DNA of 64,000 nucleotides, taken from the NCBI GenBank assembly GCA_913062575.1, contig CAJXVT010000003.1:1-64000 (forward strand), written 5' to 3'. The notes under the pieces were generated by a model. It ran no database searches and had not been told where the DNA came from. It was given only the letters and a program-made list of their open reading frames with translations. Below are positions 9,890 through 19,947 of this stretch, piece after piece. Source of the DNA: an uncultured Flavobacteriaceae bacterium (lineage in GTDB: Bacteria; Bacteroidota; Bacteroidia; Flavobacteriales; Flavobacteriaceae). The translations under genes and the position numbers were made by a program. Within the stretch, counting starts at the first letter, position 1, and each line of letters begins with the position of its first letter.

Positions 9890-10762
9890 CTATAGTACTT
9901 TTTGAATTCCGTTAAATTCGTGTTTGAATTCGCTAGGAGTGCATTTTTTTATTTTCTTAAACATTCTGTTGAAGTTTGCGATATTATTAAAACCGCATTT
10001 ATATCCGATTTCGCCAATACTCAAATCGGTTTCTATCAAGAGTCTTGTGGCGAAACTAACTCTAGTGTTGTTAATGTAGGATACAAATGTTTTTCCTGTT
10101 CTTTTTTTGATAAACCTATTAAATGAAACAGGGCTCATGTTTACGAGTTCAGAAATTTCATCTAGAGAAATTTTTCGATGAAAATTTTCTTGTACATATT
10201 CATATACTTTTTTTATCTTGTCACTGTTTTCGAAATTACTAGAGCTTGAGAATGAGGTGGATAAGGCTCTTTGGTTTCTGGAAATGGATAAGTCGTGTAA
10301 AATAGAGATAAATTCTAAAAAGTAATCTATACCTGATAGCTTTGGGAGGTTCATTAACCTGTGCATGACGTCTTTAGTTACTTTTTCAGAAAATAAAACT
10401 CCATGAATAGAATTATTAAATAAATCTCTAATAGATTTAAAAACTCTTCTAGATAGTAGTTTTTCATCCAATAAATCATTGTGTATATGAATGGTTACTT
10501 CATGAATTTCCTTACTTTTACATTCGTGTAATTCCCAGCAATGAGGGAGATTTGGACCAACTAAAACAAGTTCGTATTCGCCAATTGTTTCCATGTGGTC
10601 ACCGATTATTCGTCTAACTCCTGCGCCTTTATAGATGAGGTTTAATTCATATTCTGGGTGAAAATGAATTGGAAAATCAAAGTTATCTTTAACGCGATAA
10701 TAAGACAAAAAACTATCTGTAGGTGATAGTTGAGTAATCTCTCTATGTATGTTTATGTCCAT
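9890..10762 (-). CDS. AraC-family transcriptional regulator with cupin N-terminus
   Basis: 290 aa; HFHPEYELNLIYKG cupin, two C-terminal HTH motifs (ISLDEISELVNMSPVSFNRFIKKRTG; IGEIGYKCGFNNIANFNRMFKK). Confidence 0.9.
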   Translation of the reverse strand: MDINIHREITQLSPTDSFLSYYRVKDNFDFPIHFHPEYELNLIYKGAGVRRIIGDHMETIGEYELVLVGPNLPHCWELHECKSKEIHEVTIHIHNDLLDEKLLSRRVFKSIRDLFNNSIHGVLFSEKVTKDVMHRLMNLPKLSGIDYFLEFISILHDLSISRNQRALSTSFSSSSNFENSDKIKKVYEYVQENFHRKISLDEISELVNMSPVSFNRFIKKRTGKTFVSYINNTRVSFATRLLIETDLSIGEIGYKCGFNNIANFNRMFKKIKKCTPSEFKHEFNGIQKVL

Positions 10763-10845
10763 AATTTGTGTAAATTTGTATCAATGATATAAAAAATATA
10801 TTAATAAATGACAAAAAACTATTAATTATTAGTTAATAAAGTATA

Positions 10846-10853
10846 TAGGTTTG
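10846..10853 (+). promoter_or_regulatory. Candidate Bacteroidota -7 box (TAGGTTTG) for susC
   Basis: Matches TAnnTTTG 54 bp upstream of ATG; no clear -33 element, followed by AAAAGT-N6-ACTTTT dyad. Confidence 0.4.
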
Positions 10854-10906
10854 TAAAAAGTAAATTAACTTTTATTTAACAAAAACTTTAAATTAATTAT
10901 CGAATC

Positions 10907-13900
10907 ATGAAAAATAATTTTTCACAAAAGTTGTTACTTGTTTTTTCTTTTTTATTATGTAGTTTTTCTTATGGTCAAAACCTTAAAGGAACTGTCTCTG
11001 ACAGTTTTGGTGAATTGCCAGGAGTGAACATTATAGTAAAGGGAACAACAAACGGCACAACTTCAAAGTTAGACGGATCTTATGTTCTAACAAATGTAAA
11101 ACCTACAGATGTTATTGTTTTTAGTTATTTAGGCTATAAAACACTAGAAATTGGCGTTGAAGGAAAAAACGTATTAAATGTTATCCTAATAGAGGACACA
11201 AACAGTTTAGATGAAGTGGTAGTTGTTGGCTATGGTACAAAAAAGAAGAGCTTGGTAACAGGTGCAATCTCAAGTATTGATAGTAAACAAATTAAAAGCT
11301 CTTCGAATCAAAGAGTTGAACAGGTATTACAAGGAAGAACATCTGGTGTAACGGTATCTTCTTCTTCAGGATCACCTGGTTCTGGTGCTAAAATTAGAAT
11401 TCGTGGAGCGGGTTCAAGTGGAAATTCAAACCCTTTATATATAGTTGATGGAATGAAAACTTCCTCTATAGCAAGTATTGCTCCTGCAGACATTGCTAAT
11501 ATAGAGATTTTGAAGGATGCAGCATCAGCAGCTATTTATGGAACTGAAGGCGCAAATGGGGTTGTAATTGTAACAACAAAAAAAGGTAAAATTGGTGGAT
11601 TAAAAGTTGGCTTCAATTCTCAATTTGGAGTGCAATTTGTGAATTCAAAAATGAAATTAATGGATGCTTCACAATTTGTTACTTATATGAATGAAGCTGG
11701 TCAGTCTGGTGTTGTTGATAATGGTTATGATACAAATTGGATTGAAGAAACATTTACTCCTGCAGCCATGAAAAGATATGATCTAAACCTTTCTGGAGCA
11801 ACAGAGAAAACTTCTTATTATACTTCGTTTTCTCATCTAAACCAAGATGGTGTGGTTGGTAAGAAGAATTCATCTTTTAAGCGTACAAATTTTAGAATGA
11901 ATTTTAAATCTGATATTACTAAATGGTTAGAAGTTGGTGTAAATACAACCTATTCTTCTTCAGACAAAAATGGAGTTCAAGAAAATAGTGATACCAGAGG
12001 TGTCATTCAAAACATGTTAATTATTGACCCTTTAACACCTGTGTTTTATCCTGAAGGTCAAGTTCCACAATCTGTAATAGATAACGCTACCGATAATAAT
12101 GTACCTTTATTAACAGATGCAAATGGAAATGTATATGGATACCCAAGCTATTCTACAGGTGAAGTAATTAATCCTGTTGCCTATGCAAATGGAATAAATA
12201 GAACCACAGTGGATGCAAGTCAAATTTTACTATCTACATATCTAAAATTCAAAATATATAAAGGATTGACTTTTACTACTAGATATGGTTTTGAAAAAGG
12301 AAAATGGGATACCAGAAACATGATCAATCCATATTATGTTTCTTCAGAAGCGGCGAACACAAGTTATACTGGGTCTCAAACGGTATTTGAATCTAAAAAA
12401 TGGTTGTGGGAAAATTTCGCATCATATACTAGATCTTTTGAGGAACATAACTTCACCTTATTGGCAGGATATTCTGCTGAAAACACACGAGGAAATACAT
12501 TGATTTCAAGGAGTGGGTCTGCATCTGTTGATAGCTTTACAGGTTTCGATTTTGACTTGCCAGAATTCAATAGTCAAATTAACAATATCATTCCTAGACC
12601 AGATAATATGGTATCTATGTTTGCGAGGTTGTCTTATGATTTTTCAGGGAAATATTTATTTGAAGCTTCACTACGTAAAGATACTTCAGACAAGTTTCCA
12701 ACAGCAAATAAATCAGGAGTGTTTCCTGCAGTATCTGCTGGTTGGGTAGTCTCTAAAGAAGATAATTGGAAAGAGGATGCTAAAATAAATTATTTAAAAC
12801 TAAGAGGAAGTTGGGGGCAGAACGGAAGTAGAAGCAACTTAAATGGTAATTCAGATAAAACTTTTATTGTGCAAAATATAGGTGGACTTCCAATAGATTA
12901 TTTAGGCCATATTGGAGCTCAAATTACTGGATATGCGAATCCTAATTTAGTTTGGGAAACCTCTGAACAATTAGATTTAGGAGTGGATTTAAGAGCTTAT
13001 AGTAATAAACTTAATTTTTCTGTTGATTATTATAAGAAAACAACAAGAGATGCTATTGTTTCTAACGGAGCTTTAATTACTCCTGGGTCTGCAGGCTTTG
13101 TATCAAACGAATTTAATGCAGGAACTATTGAAAATAAAGGATTTGAATTTGAGTTAGGATATAATGATGTTACTGAAAATGGATTAAGGTATGCTTTCAA
13201 TGCGAATCTATCTACATTAAAAAATACAGTAACAAAAATTTTATATGTTCCAGAAGGGACGTCATTAACTGGTGCAGGAGCACCTCAGAATTCAGATGGA
13301 GTTACTAGGTTATCTCAAGGGTTACCATCATGGTATTTTTATGGATATAAAACAGATGGTATAAATCCAGCAACTGGAGAAATTAACTTTGTGGATACCA
13401 ATGGAGATAACAAGGTGGATAGTAGTGATAAAACCATGATTGGTTCACCACATCCAGATCTGTTATTTGGAGGGAACATAAACTTAGGATATAAAGGGTT
13501 TGATTTTAATTTACAGTTTCAAGGTTCTATTGGAAATGATATTATGTCTACCTATCATCAACCTTCTCGTCCAATTACAAATAAACCGTTGCATTTTTAT
13601 ACTGAAAGATGGCAAGCACCCGGAGATGATGCTAGCTTCCCTGGAGCTGCGAATGTAATCTCATCTTATGATACAGATTTAATGGTAGAAAATGGTTCGT
13701 TTATGAGAATTAAACAAATTCAATTTGGATATACGTTGCCAGTGAAATTTGCCGAAAAAATTAAAGTAAAGAATTTACGCATGTATTTGTCACTTGATGA
13801 TTATTTCACATTTACAAAGTATAAAGGCTTGGATCCTGAGATTGGAAACTTTGGGTTTAACTCAATAGGAATAGATAGAGGGTTTTATCCTACAGCTGCG

Positions 13901-13933
13901 AAAACTGTTTTCGGAGTATCAATAGACTTTTAA
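10907..13933 (+). CDS. SusC/RagA-type TonB-dependent transporter
   Basis: 1008 aa; signal peptide, carboxypeptidase-regulatory-like domain, DEVVVVGYGTKKKSLVTGAISS plug, barrel ending VSIDF. Confidence 0.95.
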   Translation: MKNNFSQKLLLVFSFLLCSFSYGQNLKGTVSDSFGELPGVNIIVKGTTNGTTSKLDGSYVLTNVKPTDVIVFSYLGYKTLEIGVEGKNVLNVILIEDTNSLDEVVVVGYGTKKKSLVTGAISSIDSKQIKSSSNQRVEQVLQGRTSGVTVSSSSGSPGSGAKIRIRGAGSSGNSNPLYIVDGMKTSSIASIAPADIANIEILKDAASAAIYGTEGANGVVIVTTKKGKIGGLKVGFNSQFGVQFVNSKMKLMDASQFVTYMNEAGQSGVVDNGYDTNWIEETFTPAAMKRYDLNLSGATEKTSYYTSFSHLNQDGVVGKKNSSFKRTNFRMNFKSDITKWLEVGVNTTYSSSDKNGVQENSDTRGVIQNMLIIDPLTPVFYPEGQVPQSVIDNATDNNVPLLTDANGNVYGYPSYSTGEVINPVAYANGINRTTVDASQILLSTYLKFKIYKGLTFTTRYGFEKGKWDTRNMINPYYVSSEAANTSYTGSQTVFESKKWLWENFASYTRSFEEHNFTLLAGYSAENTRGNTLISRSGSASVDSFTGFDFDLPEFNSQINNIIPRPDNMVSMFARLSYDFSGKYLFEASLRKDTSDKFPTANKSGVFPAVSAGWVVSKEDNWKEDAKINYLKLRGSWGQNGSRSNLNGNSDKTFIVQNIGGLPIDYLGHIGAQITGYANPNLVWETSEQLDLGVDLRAYSNKLNFSVDYYKKTTRDAIVSNGALITPGSAGFVSNEFNAGTIENKGFEFELGYNDVTENGLRYAFNANLSTLKNTVTKILYVPEGTSLTGAGAPQNSDGVTRLSQGLPSWYFYGYKTDGINPATGEINFVDTNGDNKVDSSDKTMIGSPHPDLLFGGNINLGYKGFDFNLQFQGSIGNDIMSTYHQPSRPITNKPLHFYTERWQAPGDDASFPGAANVISSYDTDLMVENGSFMRIKQIQFGYTLPVKFAEKIKVKNLRMYLSLDDYFTFTKYKGLDPEIGNFGFNSIGIDRGFYPTAAKTVFGVSIDF

Positions 13934-13955
13934 TAAAATAAAACATCAATATATC

Positions 13956-15494
13956 ATGAAAAAAATATTTTTACCACTCATTGTAATCTCTTTTTTAGGA
14001 ATTTTAGCCTGTAGCGAAGATTTTACTACGAACTTAAGGCCTGATGTCCAGGATCTAGAATCGTTCTTCCTAGAAGAAGAAAATGTTGAATCGGCAGTTA
14101 TAGGTATTTACGATTTAATGCAGTATAATTATAGTAGAGATTGGCACAGTGCCTTCTTTGTAAAGTTATTACCTGGTGATGATGCGAATTGTGCAGGCGG
14201 AAACGCAGGAGATCAATCTCAATTACAAGACATTGATGATTATGTGAATGTTTCGACCTCAAATGCATCTATTGCAAGTGTTTGGGACCTTTTTTATAGA
14301 ACCATTGCGCTATCTAATTTGGTAATTACAAACATTGAAGGATCTTCTTTGGCTAATAAAGACAGAGCTATAGCTGAAGCAAAATTTATGAGAGCTTGGT
14401 GCTATTTTGAATTAACTACAATGTTTGGAGATGTACCATTACGTTTGTCTGTTCCAACAACTACGGAAGAGTTTGGTTTGAAAAAATCATCAAGAGCAGA
14501 TGTGTATGCACAAATTGAAAATGATTTAACAGTTGCTATTGAAAATTTACTTGAAAAAAATGCCACAGAAAACTTTAGAGTTTCAAAAGGAACTGCGAAA
14601 GCGTTGATGGGGAAAGTATTGGTTTTTCAAGAAAAATATTCAGCAGCCATTCCATTTTTAGAGTCTGTAATTTTAGACCCTTCACATGATTTAGAAGCGG
14701 CTCCTGGTGATGTTTGGAGTGTTCATAAAGAATTTGGAGTAGAATCTTTATTCGAATTAGGATATATCTCAACTACCGCAAGAGATTGGGGAAATATAGC
14801 TTGGGGTGGTCGTAATGAAAGTAACTTACATATTCAGTTAATGGGACCACGTGGTGATGGTATATTCGATGTTGCTGCTATCGGTTTATTAAATGGTTGG
14901 GGTTTCAATTTACCGACTAGTAAATTAGCAGCTGCTTTTACAGCTTCTGGTGATATCGATAGAAAGAATGCAACATTAATGATAGAAGCTGATTTAATTA
15001 CTGCTGGCGGTGGAGTTGATCAATCTGCAGCACCTGGTGGAGTTGTTTGGGATTATGAAGGAGCGATTAGAGTAAAATATTCTACTAAATCAGAAGATAC
15101 AAGTGTTGATGGTGTACGTGAATTAAATTATAGTACTAATTTTAGATTATTCAGATATGCAGAAATGTTATTATTAGCTGCTGAAGCTTATAACAAAGCG
15201 GGGCAAGATGATGCTGCTAGAACTGAATTGAACAAAGTAAGAGTAAGAGCAGGGTTAACACCAGTGAGCACTTCATTAACTGGTAACGATTTGTTTGAAG
15301 CTATTGTAAATGAAAAATTCTTAGAATTGGCTCATGAAGGGCAACGTTTTTGGGATTTAGTTCGTTGGGGTAAAGCGTCAACTGAATTAGCAGGAACTGG
15401 ATATTCATCTAAAAATGACCTATTCCCAATTCCAATTACTGAGATTGATAAAAATTCTGAATTGACGATTGCAGATCAAAATCCAGGATACTAA
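13956..15494 (+). CDS. SusD/RagB-like nutrient-binding lipoprotein
   Basis: 512 aa; LACSEDF lipobox; AEAKFMRAWCYFELTTMFGDVPL and ELAHEGQRFWDLVRWGKA motifs. Confidence 0.95.
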   Translation: MKKIFLPLIVISFLGILACSEDFTTNLRPDVQDLESFFLEEENVESAVIGIYDLMQYNYSRDWHSAFFVKLLPGDDANCAGGNAGDQSQLQDIDDYVNVSTSNASIASVWDLFYRTIALSNLVITNIEGSSLANKDRAIAEAKFMRAWCYFELTTMFGDVPLRLSVPTTTEEFGLKKSSRADVYAQIENDLTVAIENLLEKNATENFRVSKGTAKALMGKVLVFQEKYSAAIPFLESVILDPSHDLEAAPGDVWSVHKEFGVESLFELGYISTTARDWGNIAWGGRNESNLHIQLMGPRGDGIFDVAAIGLLNGWGFNLPTSKLAAAFTASGDIDRKNATLMIEADLITAGGGVDQSAAPGGVVWDYEGAIRVKYSTKSEDTSVDGVRELNYSTNFRLFRYAEMLLLAAEAYNKAGQDDAARTELNKVRVRAGLTPVSTSLTGNDLFEAIVNEKFLELAHEGQRFWDLVRWGKASTELAGTGYSSKNDLFPIPITEIDKNSELTIADQNPGY

Positions 15495-15529
15495 TTGTTT
15501 TATTGTGAAACAAACATATTGAATTTGAA

Positions 15530-15572
15530 TTAATTATAAAGCAGTATGAATATTCGTACTGCTTTATTAATT
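15530..15572 (+). terminator. Strong hairpin between susD and FG-GAP gene (terminator/attenuator)
   Basis: AAAGCAGTAtGAATATTCgTACTGCTTT with flanking A/T pairs. Confidence 0.6.
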
Positions 15573-15597
15573 TTAAACGCAATACAAATTATAATTT

Positions 15598-18500
15598 ATG
15601 AAATATAAGGGGCTCTTTTTTGTGATAGTAATTTTTTTTATTGGATGCATTTCTAATGGAGATTCGGATAAAAAAACACCTGTATTTACTAAAACTAATT
15701 CGTCAGATACAGGGATTTATTTTAGGAATCAATTAACAGAAACAGATTCCTTAAATTATTTTAAATACACCTCCATTTATATGGGAGGCGGAGTCGCTGT
15801 TGGAGATATTAATAATGATGGTCTGATCGATATATTCTTTACAGGAAATCAGGTAGAAAATAAATTGTATCTGAATAAAGGGGATTTTCAATTTGAAGAC
15901 ATCACAAAAAGTGCACATATTTCTGGTGACCAAAGATGGTATACCGGTGTAACCATGGTAGACATCAATAATGATGGGTTTTTAGATATCTATTGTGCTG
16001 TTGCAGGAAAGGATGGACTAAAAAACAACCAATTGTTTGTCAATAATAGAGACAATACGTTTTCAGAAAAAGCAAAAGAATATGGGATAGACGATATTGG
16101 AAACTCCGTACAATCTACATTTTTTGATTACGATAATGATGGCGATTTAGACTTGTATGTTGCCAACTATCCGATGGCACATCCATCTACTTCAAACATG
16201 GTGTATAAAAACAGAATGTTGCATGTAAATGACATTGAATCTGATAAACTTTATAGAAATGATGGACATTTTTTTACAGATGTTTCTAAAGAATCAGGAG
16301 TAAAGAATTATAGCTTTTCACTGGGAGTTGTGGCTGCCGATGTAAATAATGATGGCTGGCAAGATTTATATGTCTCAAATGACTATAGTATTCCGGATTT
16401 CTTTTACTTAAACAACCAAGATGGTACTTTTAAGGAAGTAGTGAAAGAAGCAACTTCTCAAACTTCTTTTTACGGAATGGGAATTGATATTGCCGATTTT
16501 AATAATGATGGCTTACTTGATATCTTCCAAGTAGATATGGATTCTAATAACAATCGACGTCAGAAAGCCAACATGGCTAGCATGAATCCTAGGCTTTTTT
16601 TTGAAACGGTTTTCTACGGATTTCATTACCAATACATGCACAATTGTTTGCAATTAAATTCAGGATATACTACTAATAATGACGTACCCGTTTTTTCTAA
16701 TATTTCACGTCTCTCTGGAACTTCTTCAACAGATTGGAGTTGGGGACCTGTATTTGCAGATTTTGACAACGATGGCTTCAAAGACTTATATGTTACCAAT
16801 GGAACAAGAAGAGAAGTAAACAACAAAGATTTTTTTAAAAAAATAGGAAAAAAAGAATTTGATTCGTTCTCCTTTTTAGAAAAAACAAAAATGATCCCTT
16901 CAGAAAAGATAGACAATTTTATGTTTAAAAATAAAGGAGGATTGACTTTTGAACGTGTAAATAAAGAATGGGGATTAGAAGATAAAGGGTTTTCAAATGG
17001 AGTGGCTTATGCCGATTTAGATAATGATGGCACCTTAGAAATCATCACAAATAATATTGATAATGAAGCAACCATTTTTAAAAATAATGGCGTAAAAGAC
17101 GCGAATTATATCGCCCTAAAATTTAAAGGAACTGATAAAAATAAATTTGGATTAGGAACTCGTGTATATGTATACAGTAATAACCAAATTCAAATGCAAG
17201 AACTCACACTTACTAGAGGATTTCAGTCTTCAGTAGCTCCTGAATTGCATTTTGGTCTCGGAACAACCATAACAATAGACTCGATAAAAGTTGTATGGCC
17301 AGATAGACAAGTTCAGTTGATTAAGAATATAAATGCCAACAAAGTACTAACAGTTTCTTATGTAGAATCGAGCTTGAAAACAATTCTTGAAAAGAAAAAT
17401 GTAACAACACTTTTCTCTTCAGAAATTTCAACGTTTCCAAAACATAAACATATAGAAAACGAAAAAAATGATTTTGATACCCAGCTATTGCTGCCTCATA
17501 AAATGTCAACCTTAGGACCAGCTATTGCTGTAGAAGACATCAATAATGATGGACTTCAAGATTATTTTATTGGAGGTTCTTTTGGAAATCCAGCCAGTAT
17601 GTATGTGCAAAAAGGAAATTCATTTATAAAAACTGCAATTCCAAACATAGTAAAGGATCGATTGTCTGAAGACGTGGGTGCTCTATTTATTGATGCCGAT
17701 GCCGATGGAGATCAAGATTTATATGTGGTAAGTGGTGGCTATGAATATGCACAAAACTCATCCTTCCTACAAGATAGATTGTATGTAAATGATGGCAAAG
17801 GGAATTTTAGTAAAACAAATGATGCACTACCTAAAATGCTTACCAGTGGCTCGAAAGCTTATGCACTAGATTATAACAATGATGGGAAGCAAGATCTTCT
17901 TGTTTTGGGAAGACAAGTTCCAGGAAAATATCCAATGGCAGCCTCTTCATATATGTTAAAAAATGAGTCTAAAAATGGGCGTGTTTCTTTTAAGAACACA
18001 ACCAGTTCGGTAGCTCCTTTTTTCAAGGAGTTGGGAATGGCTACCAGTGCAATAATAACAGATTTTAACAACGATAATTGGCAAGATATTATCATTGTTG
18101 GAGAATGGATGTCTATTAAAATATTTCAGAATAACAACGGTGTATTTACAGATGTATCTGAGAAGTTAGGAATAAACAAGAAAACTACTGGCTGGTGGTG
18201 GAGTATCAATCAAGGTGATTTTGATAACGATGGTGATATGGATTATATCATTGGAAACAACGGATTAAACTATAAATACAAAGCAACAGAATCGGAAACT
18301 TTTGATATATATGTCAACGATTTTGATAAAAATAACAAAGAAGATATTGTTCTGAGTTATTATAATGAAGGAAAGCAATACCCAGTTAGAGGAAGACAAT
18401 GCTCTGCTCAGCAAATTCCGGGATTAAAAAATAAATTTAAAAATTACGATCAATTTTCTAATGCGACTTTAGTAGATGTGTATGGTAAGAAAAACCTAGA

Positions 18501-18894
18501 GAACGCACTGCATTATCAGGTACAATCATTTGCAAGTATTTATTTAGAGAATAAAGATGGGGTATTTGTCATTCACAAATTGCCTATAGAAGCTCAAGTG
18601 TCAAGTATCAATCAAATTTTGGTAGCAGATTATGACAAAGACGGAAATTTAGACGCAATTGTAGCAGGTAATCTTTACAATTCTGAAGTGGAAACACCAA
18701 GAAATGATGGTAGTTATGGTCTCTTCTTAAAAGGAGATGGAGCTGGTAGTTTTAACCCAATAACATCAAATAATAGTGGATTTTATACCGCAGGTAATGT
18801 GAAAGATATGGCCACAATTACAATACAAAACCAAGCTTATATTATTTCTGTTAAGAATAATGACTACCTACAATTTATTAAAATCAATTACTAA
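15598..18894 (+). CDS. FG-GAP/VCBS repeat protein with ASPIC/UnbV domain, lipoprotein
   Basis: 1098 aa; FIGC lipobox, many DxNNDGxxD repeats, FGLGTRVYVYSNNQIQMQELTLTRGFQSS...HFGLG UnbV motif. Confidence 0.9.
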   Translation: MKYKGLFFVIVIFFIGCISNGDSDKKTPVFTKTNSSDTGIYFRNQLTETDSLNYFKYTSIYMGGGVAVGDINNDGLIDIFFTGNQVENKLYLNKGDFQFEDITKSAHISGDQRWYTGVTMVDINNDGFLDIYCAVAGKDGLKNNQLFVNNRDNTFSEKAKEYGIDDIGNSVQSTFFDYDNDGDLDLYVANYPMAHPSTSNMVYKNRMLHVNDIESDKLYRNDGHFFTDVSKESGVKNYSFSLGVVAADVNNDGWQDLYVSNDYSIPDFFYLNNQDGTFKEVVKEATSQTSFYGMGIDIADFNNDGLLDIFQVDMDSNNNRRQKANMASMNPRLFFETVFYGFHYQYMHNCLQLNSGYTTNNDVPVFSNISRLSGTSSTDWSWGPVFADFDNDGFKDLYVTNGTRREVNNKDFFKKIGKKEFDSFSFLEKTKMIPSEKIDNFMFKNKGGLTFERVNKEWGLEDKGFSNGVAYADLDNDGTLEIITNNIDNEATIFKNNGVKDANYIALKFKGTDKNKFGLGTRVYVYSNNQIQMQELTLTRGFQSSVAPELHFGLGTTITIDSIKVVWPDRQVQLIKNINANKVLTVSYVESSLKTILEKKNVTTLFSSEISTFPKHKHIENEKNDFDTQLLLPHKMSTLGPAIAVEDINNDGLQDYFIGGSFGNPASMYVQKGNSFIKTAIPNIVKDRLSEDVGALFIDADADGDQDLYVVSGGYEYAQNSSFLQDRLYVNDGKGNFSKTNDALPKMLTSGSKAYALDYNNDGKQDLLVLGRQVPGKYPMAASSYMLKNESKNGRVSFKNTTSSVAPFFKELGMATSAIITDFNNDNWQDIIIVGEWMSIKIFQNNNGVFTDVSEKLGINKKTTGWWWSINQGDFDNDGDMDYIIGNNGLNYKYKATESETFDIYVNDFDKNNKEDIVLSYYNEGKQYPVRGRQCSAQQIPGLKNKFKNYDQFSNATLVDVYGKKNLENALHYQVQSFASIYLENKDGVFVIHKLPIEAQVSSINQILVADYDKDGNLDAIVAGNLYNSEVETPRNDGSYGLFLKGDGAGSFNPITSNNSGFYTAGNVKDMATITIQNQAYIISVKNNDYLQFIKINY

Positions 18895-18948
18895 AGTATG
18901 TTAAGTTCATATTCATTTTTAGACTTTACAGTCTTGGACACAATTGCA

Positions 18949-19947
18949 ATGAAAAATACTCAAAAATTTTTACTACTTATCACGGTGCTATTTATGTTCG
19001 CTTGTACTTCAAATAAATATAAAACATTAGTAGCAGATTTGGAATATAGAATTCCTTCTAGTTTAGGTGAAGGTGCTTTTTGGAACTATAAAACACAAGA
19101 GTTGTATTGGATAGATATTGAAGGTAAGCAGTTACATATGTATCATCCAGCAACAAAAAAAAATAGAACAATTCAGATGCCAAGTAAGATTGGTACTGTT
19201 GTTCCTTCAGAAAAAGAAGGAAATGCAATAGTGGCACTGTCAGATGGAATCTATATGGTAAACCTAAATACGCATACATTAGAATTGCTGTCTGATGTAG
19301 AAGCAACGGTTATAGAAAATCGTTTTAACGATGGTAAATGCGATCCTAATGGAAACCTTTGGGTAGGCTCTATGCATTTAGAACAAAACCAAGCGAATGC
19401 GAAACTGTATAAAGTGGCGGCTGATGGAACTACCGAAGCTATGCTTGATCAAGTAACTATATCTAACGGAATTGTTTGGACTAAAGACGGAAAAACCATG
19501 TATTATATAGATACGCCAACTGGAGTTATTAGGGCATTCGATTTTAGCCTTGAAGACAGTACGATTTCCAATGAGAGAATTGCGGTAAAGGTTAATCCTA
19601 AATATGGATATCCAGACGGAATGGCCATTGATGAAAATGACATGCTTTGGGTTGGAATGTGGAATGGAAATGCAGTGATTCAGTTCGATCCTAAAACAGG
19701 TGAATTCATCTCAAAAATAGAAGTGCCTGCACACAATGTTACTTCTTGTGCTTTTGGAGGTGAAAATTTGGAAATACTTTACATCACTTCTGCGAGCATA
19801 GACATGAATTTGGAAGAGCATAAAAAATATCCATTGGCAGGCTCTGTATTTAAAGTAAATCCAGGGGTAAAAGGAGTGAGAAGTAGTTTTTTTAACAAAA
19901 AAATGAAGCCAGAAAACAACATAAAAACGCTGAAAAATGATGAATAA
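18949..19947 (+). CDS. SMP-30/gluconolactonase-like lipoprotein
   Basis: Start moved from ORF-track 18898 to the ATG preceding MKNTQKFLLLITVLFMFACTS; SLGEGAFWN, RFNDGKCDPNGNLWVGSM, YPDGMAIDENDMLWVGMWNG motifs. Confidence 0.85.
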   Translation: MKNTQKFLLLITVLFMFACTSNKYKTLVADLEYRIPSSLGEGAFWNYKTQELYWIDIEGKQLHMYHPATKKNRTIQMPSKIGTVVPSEKEGNAIVALSDGIYMVNLNTHTLELLSDVEATVIENRFNDGKCDPNGNLWVGSMHLEQNQANAKLYKVAADGTTEAMLDQVTISNGIVWTKDGKTMYYIDTPTGVIRAFDFSLEDSTISNERIAVKVNPKYGYPDGMAIDENDMLWVGMWNGNAVIQFDPKTGEFISKIEVPAHNVTSCAFGGENLEILYITSASIDMNLEEHKKYPLAGSVFKVNPGVKGVRSSFFNKKMKPENNIKTLKNDE

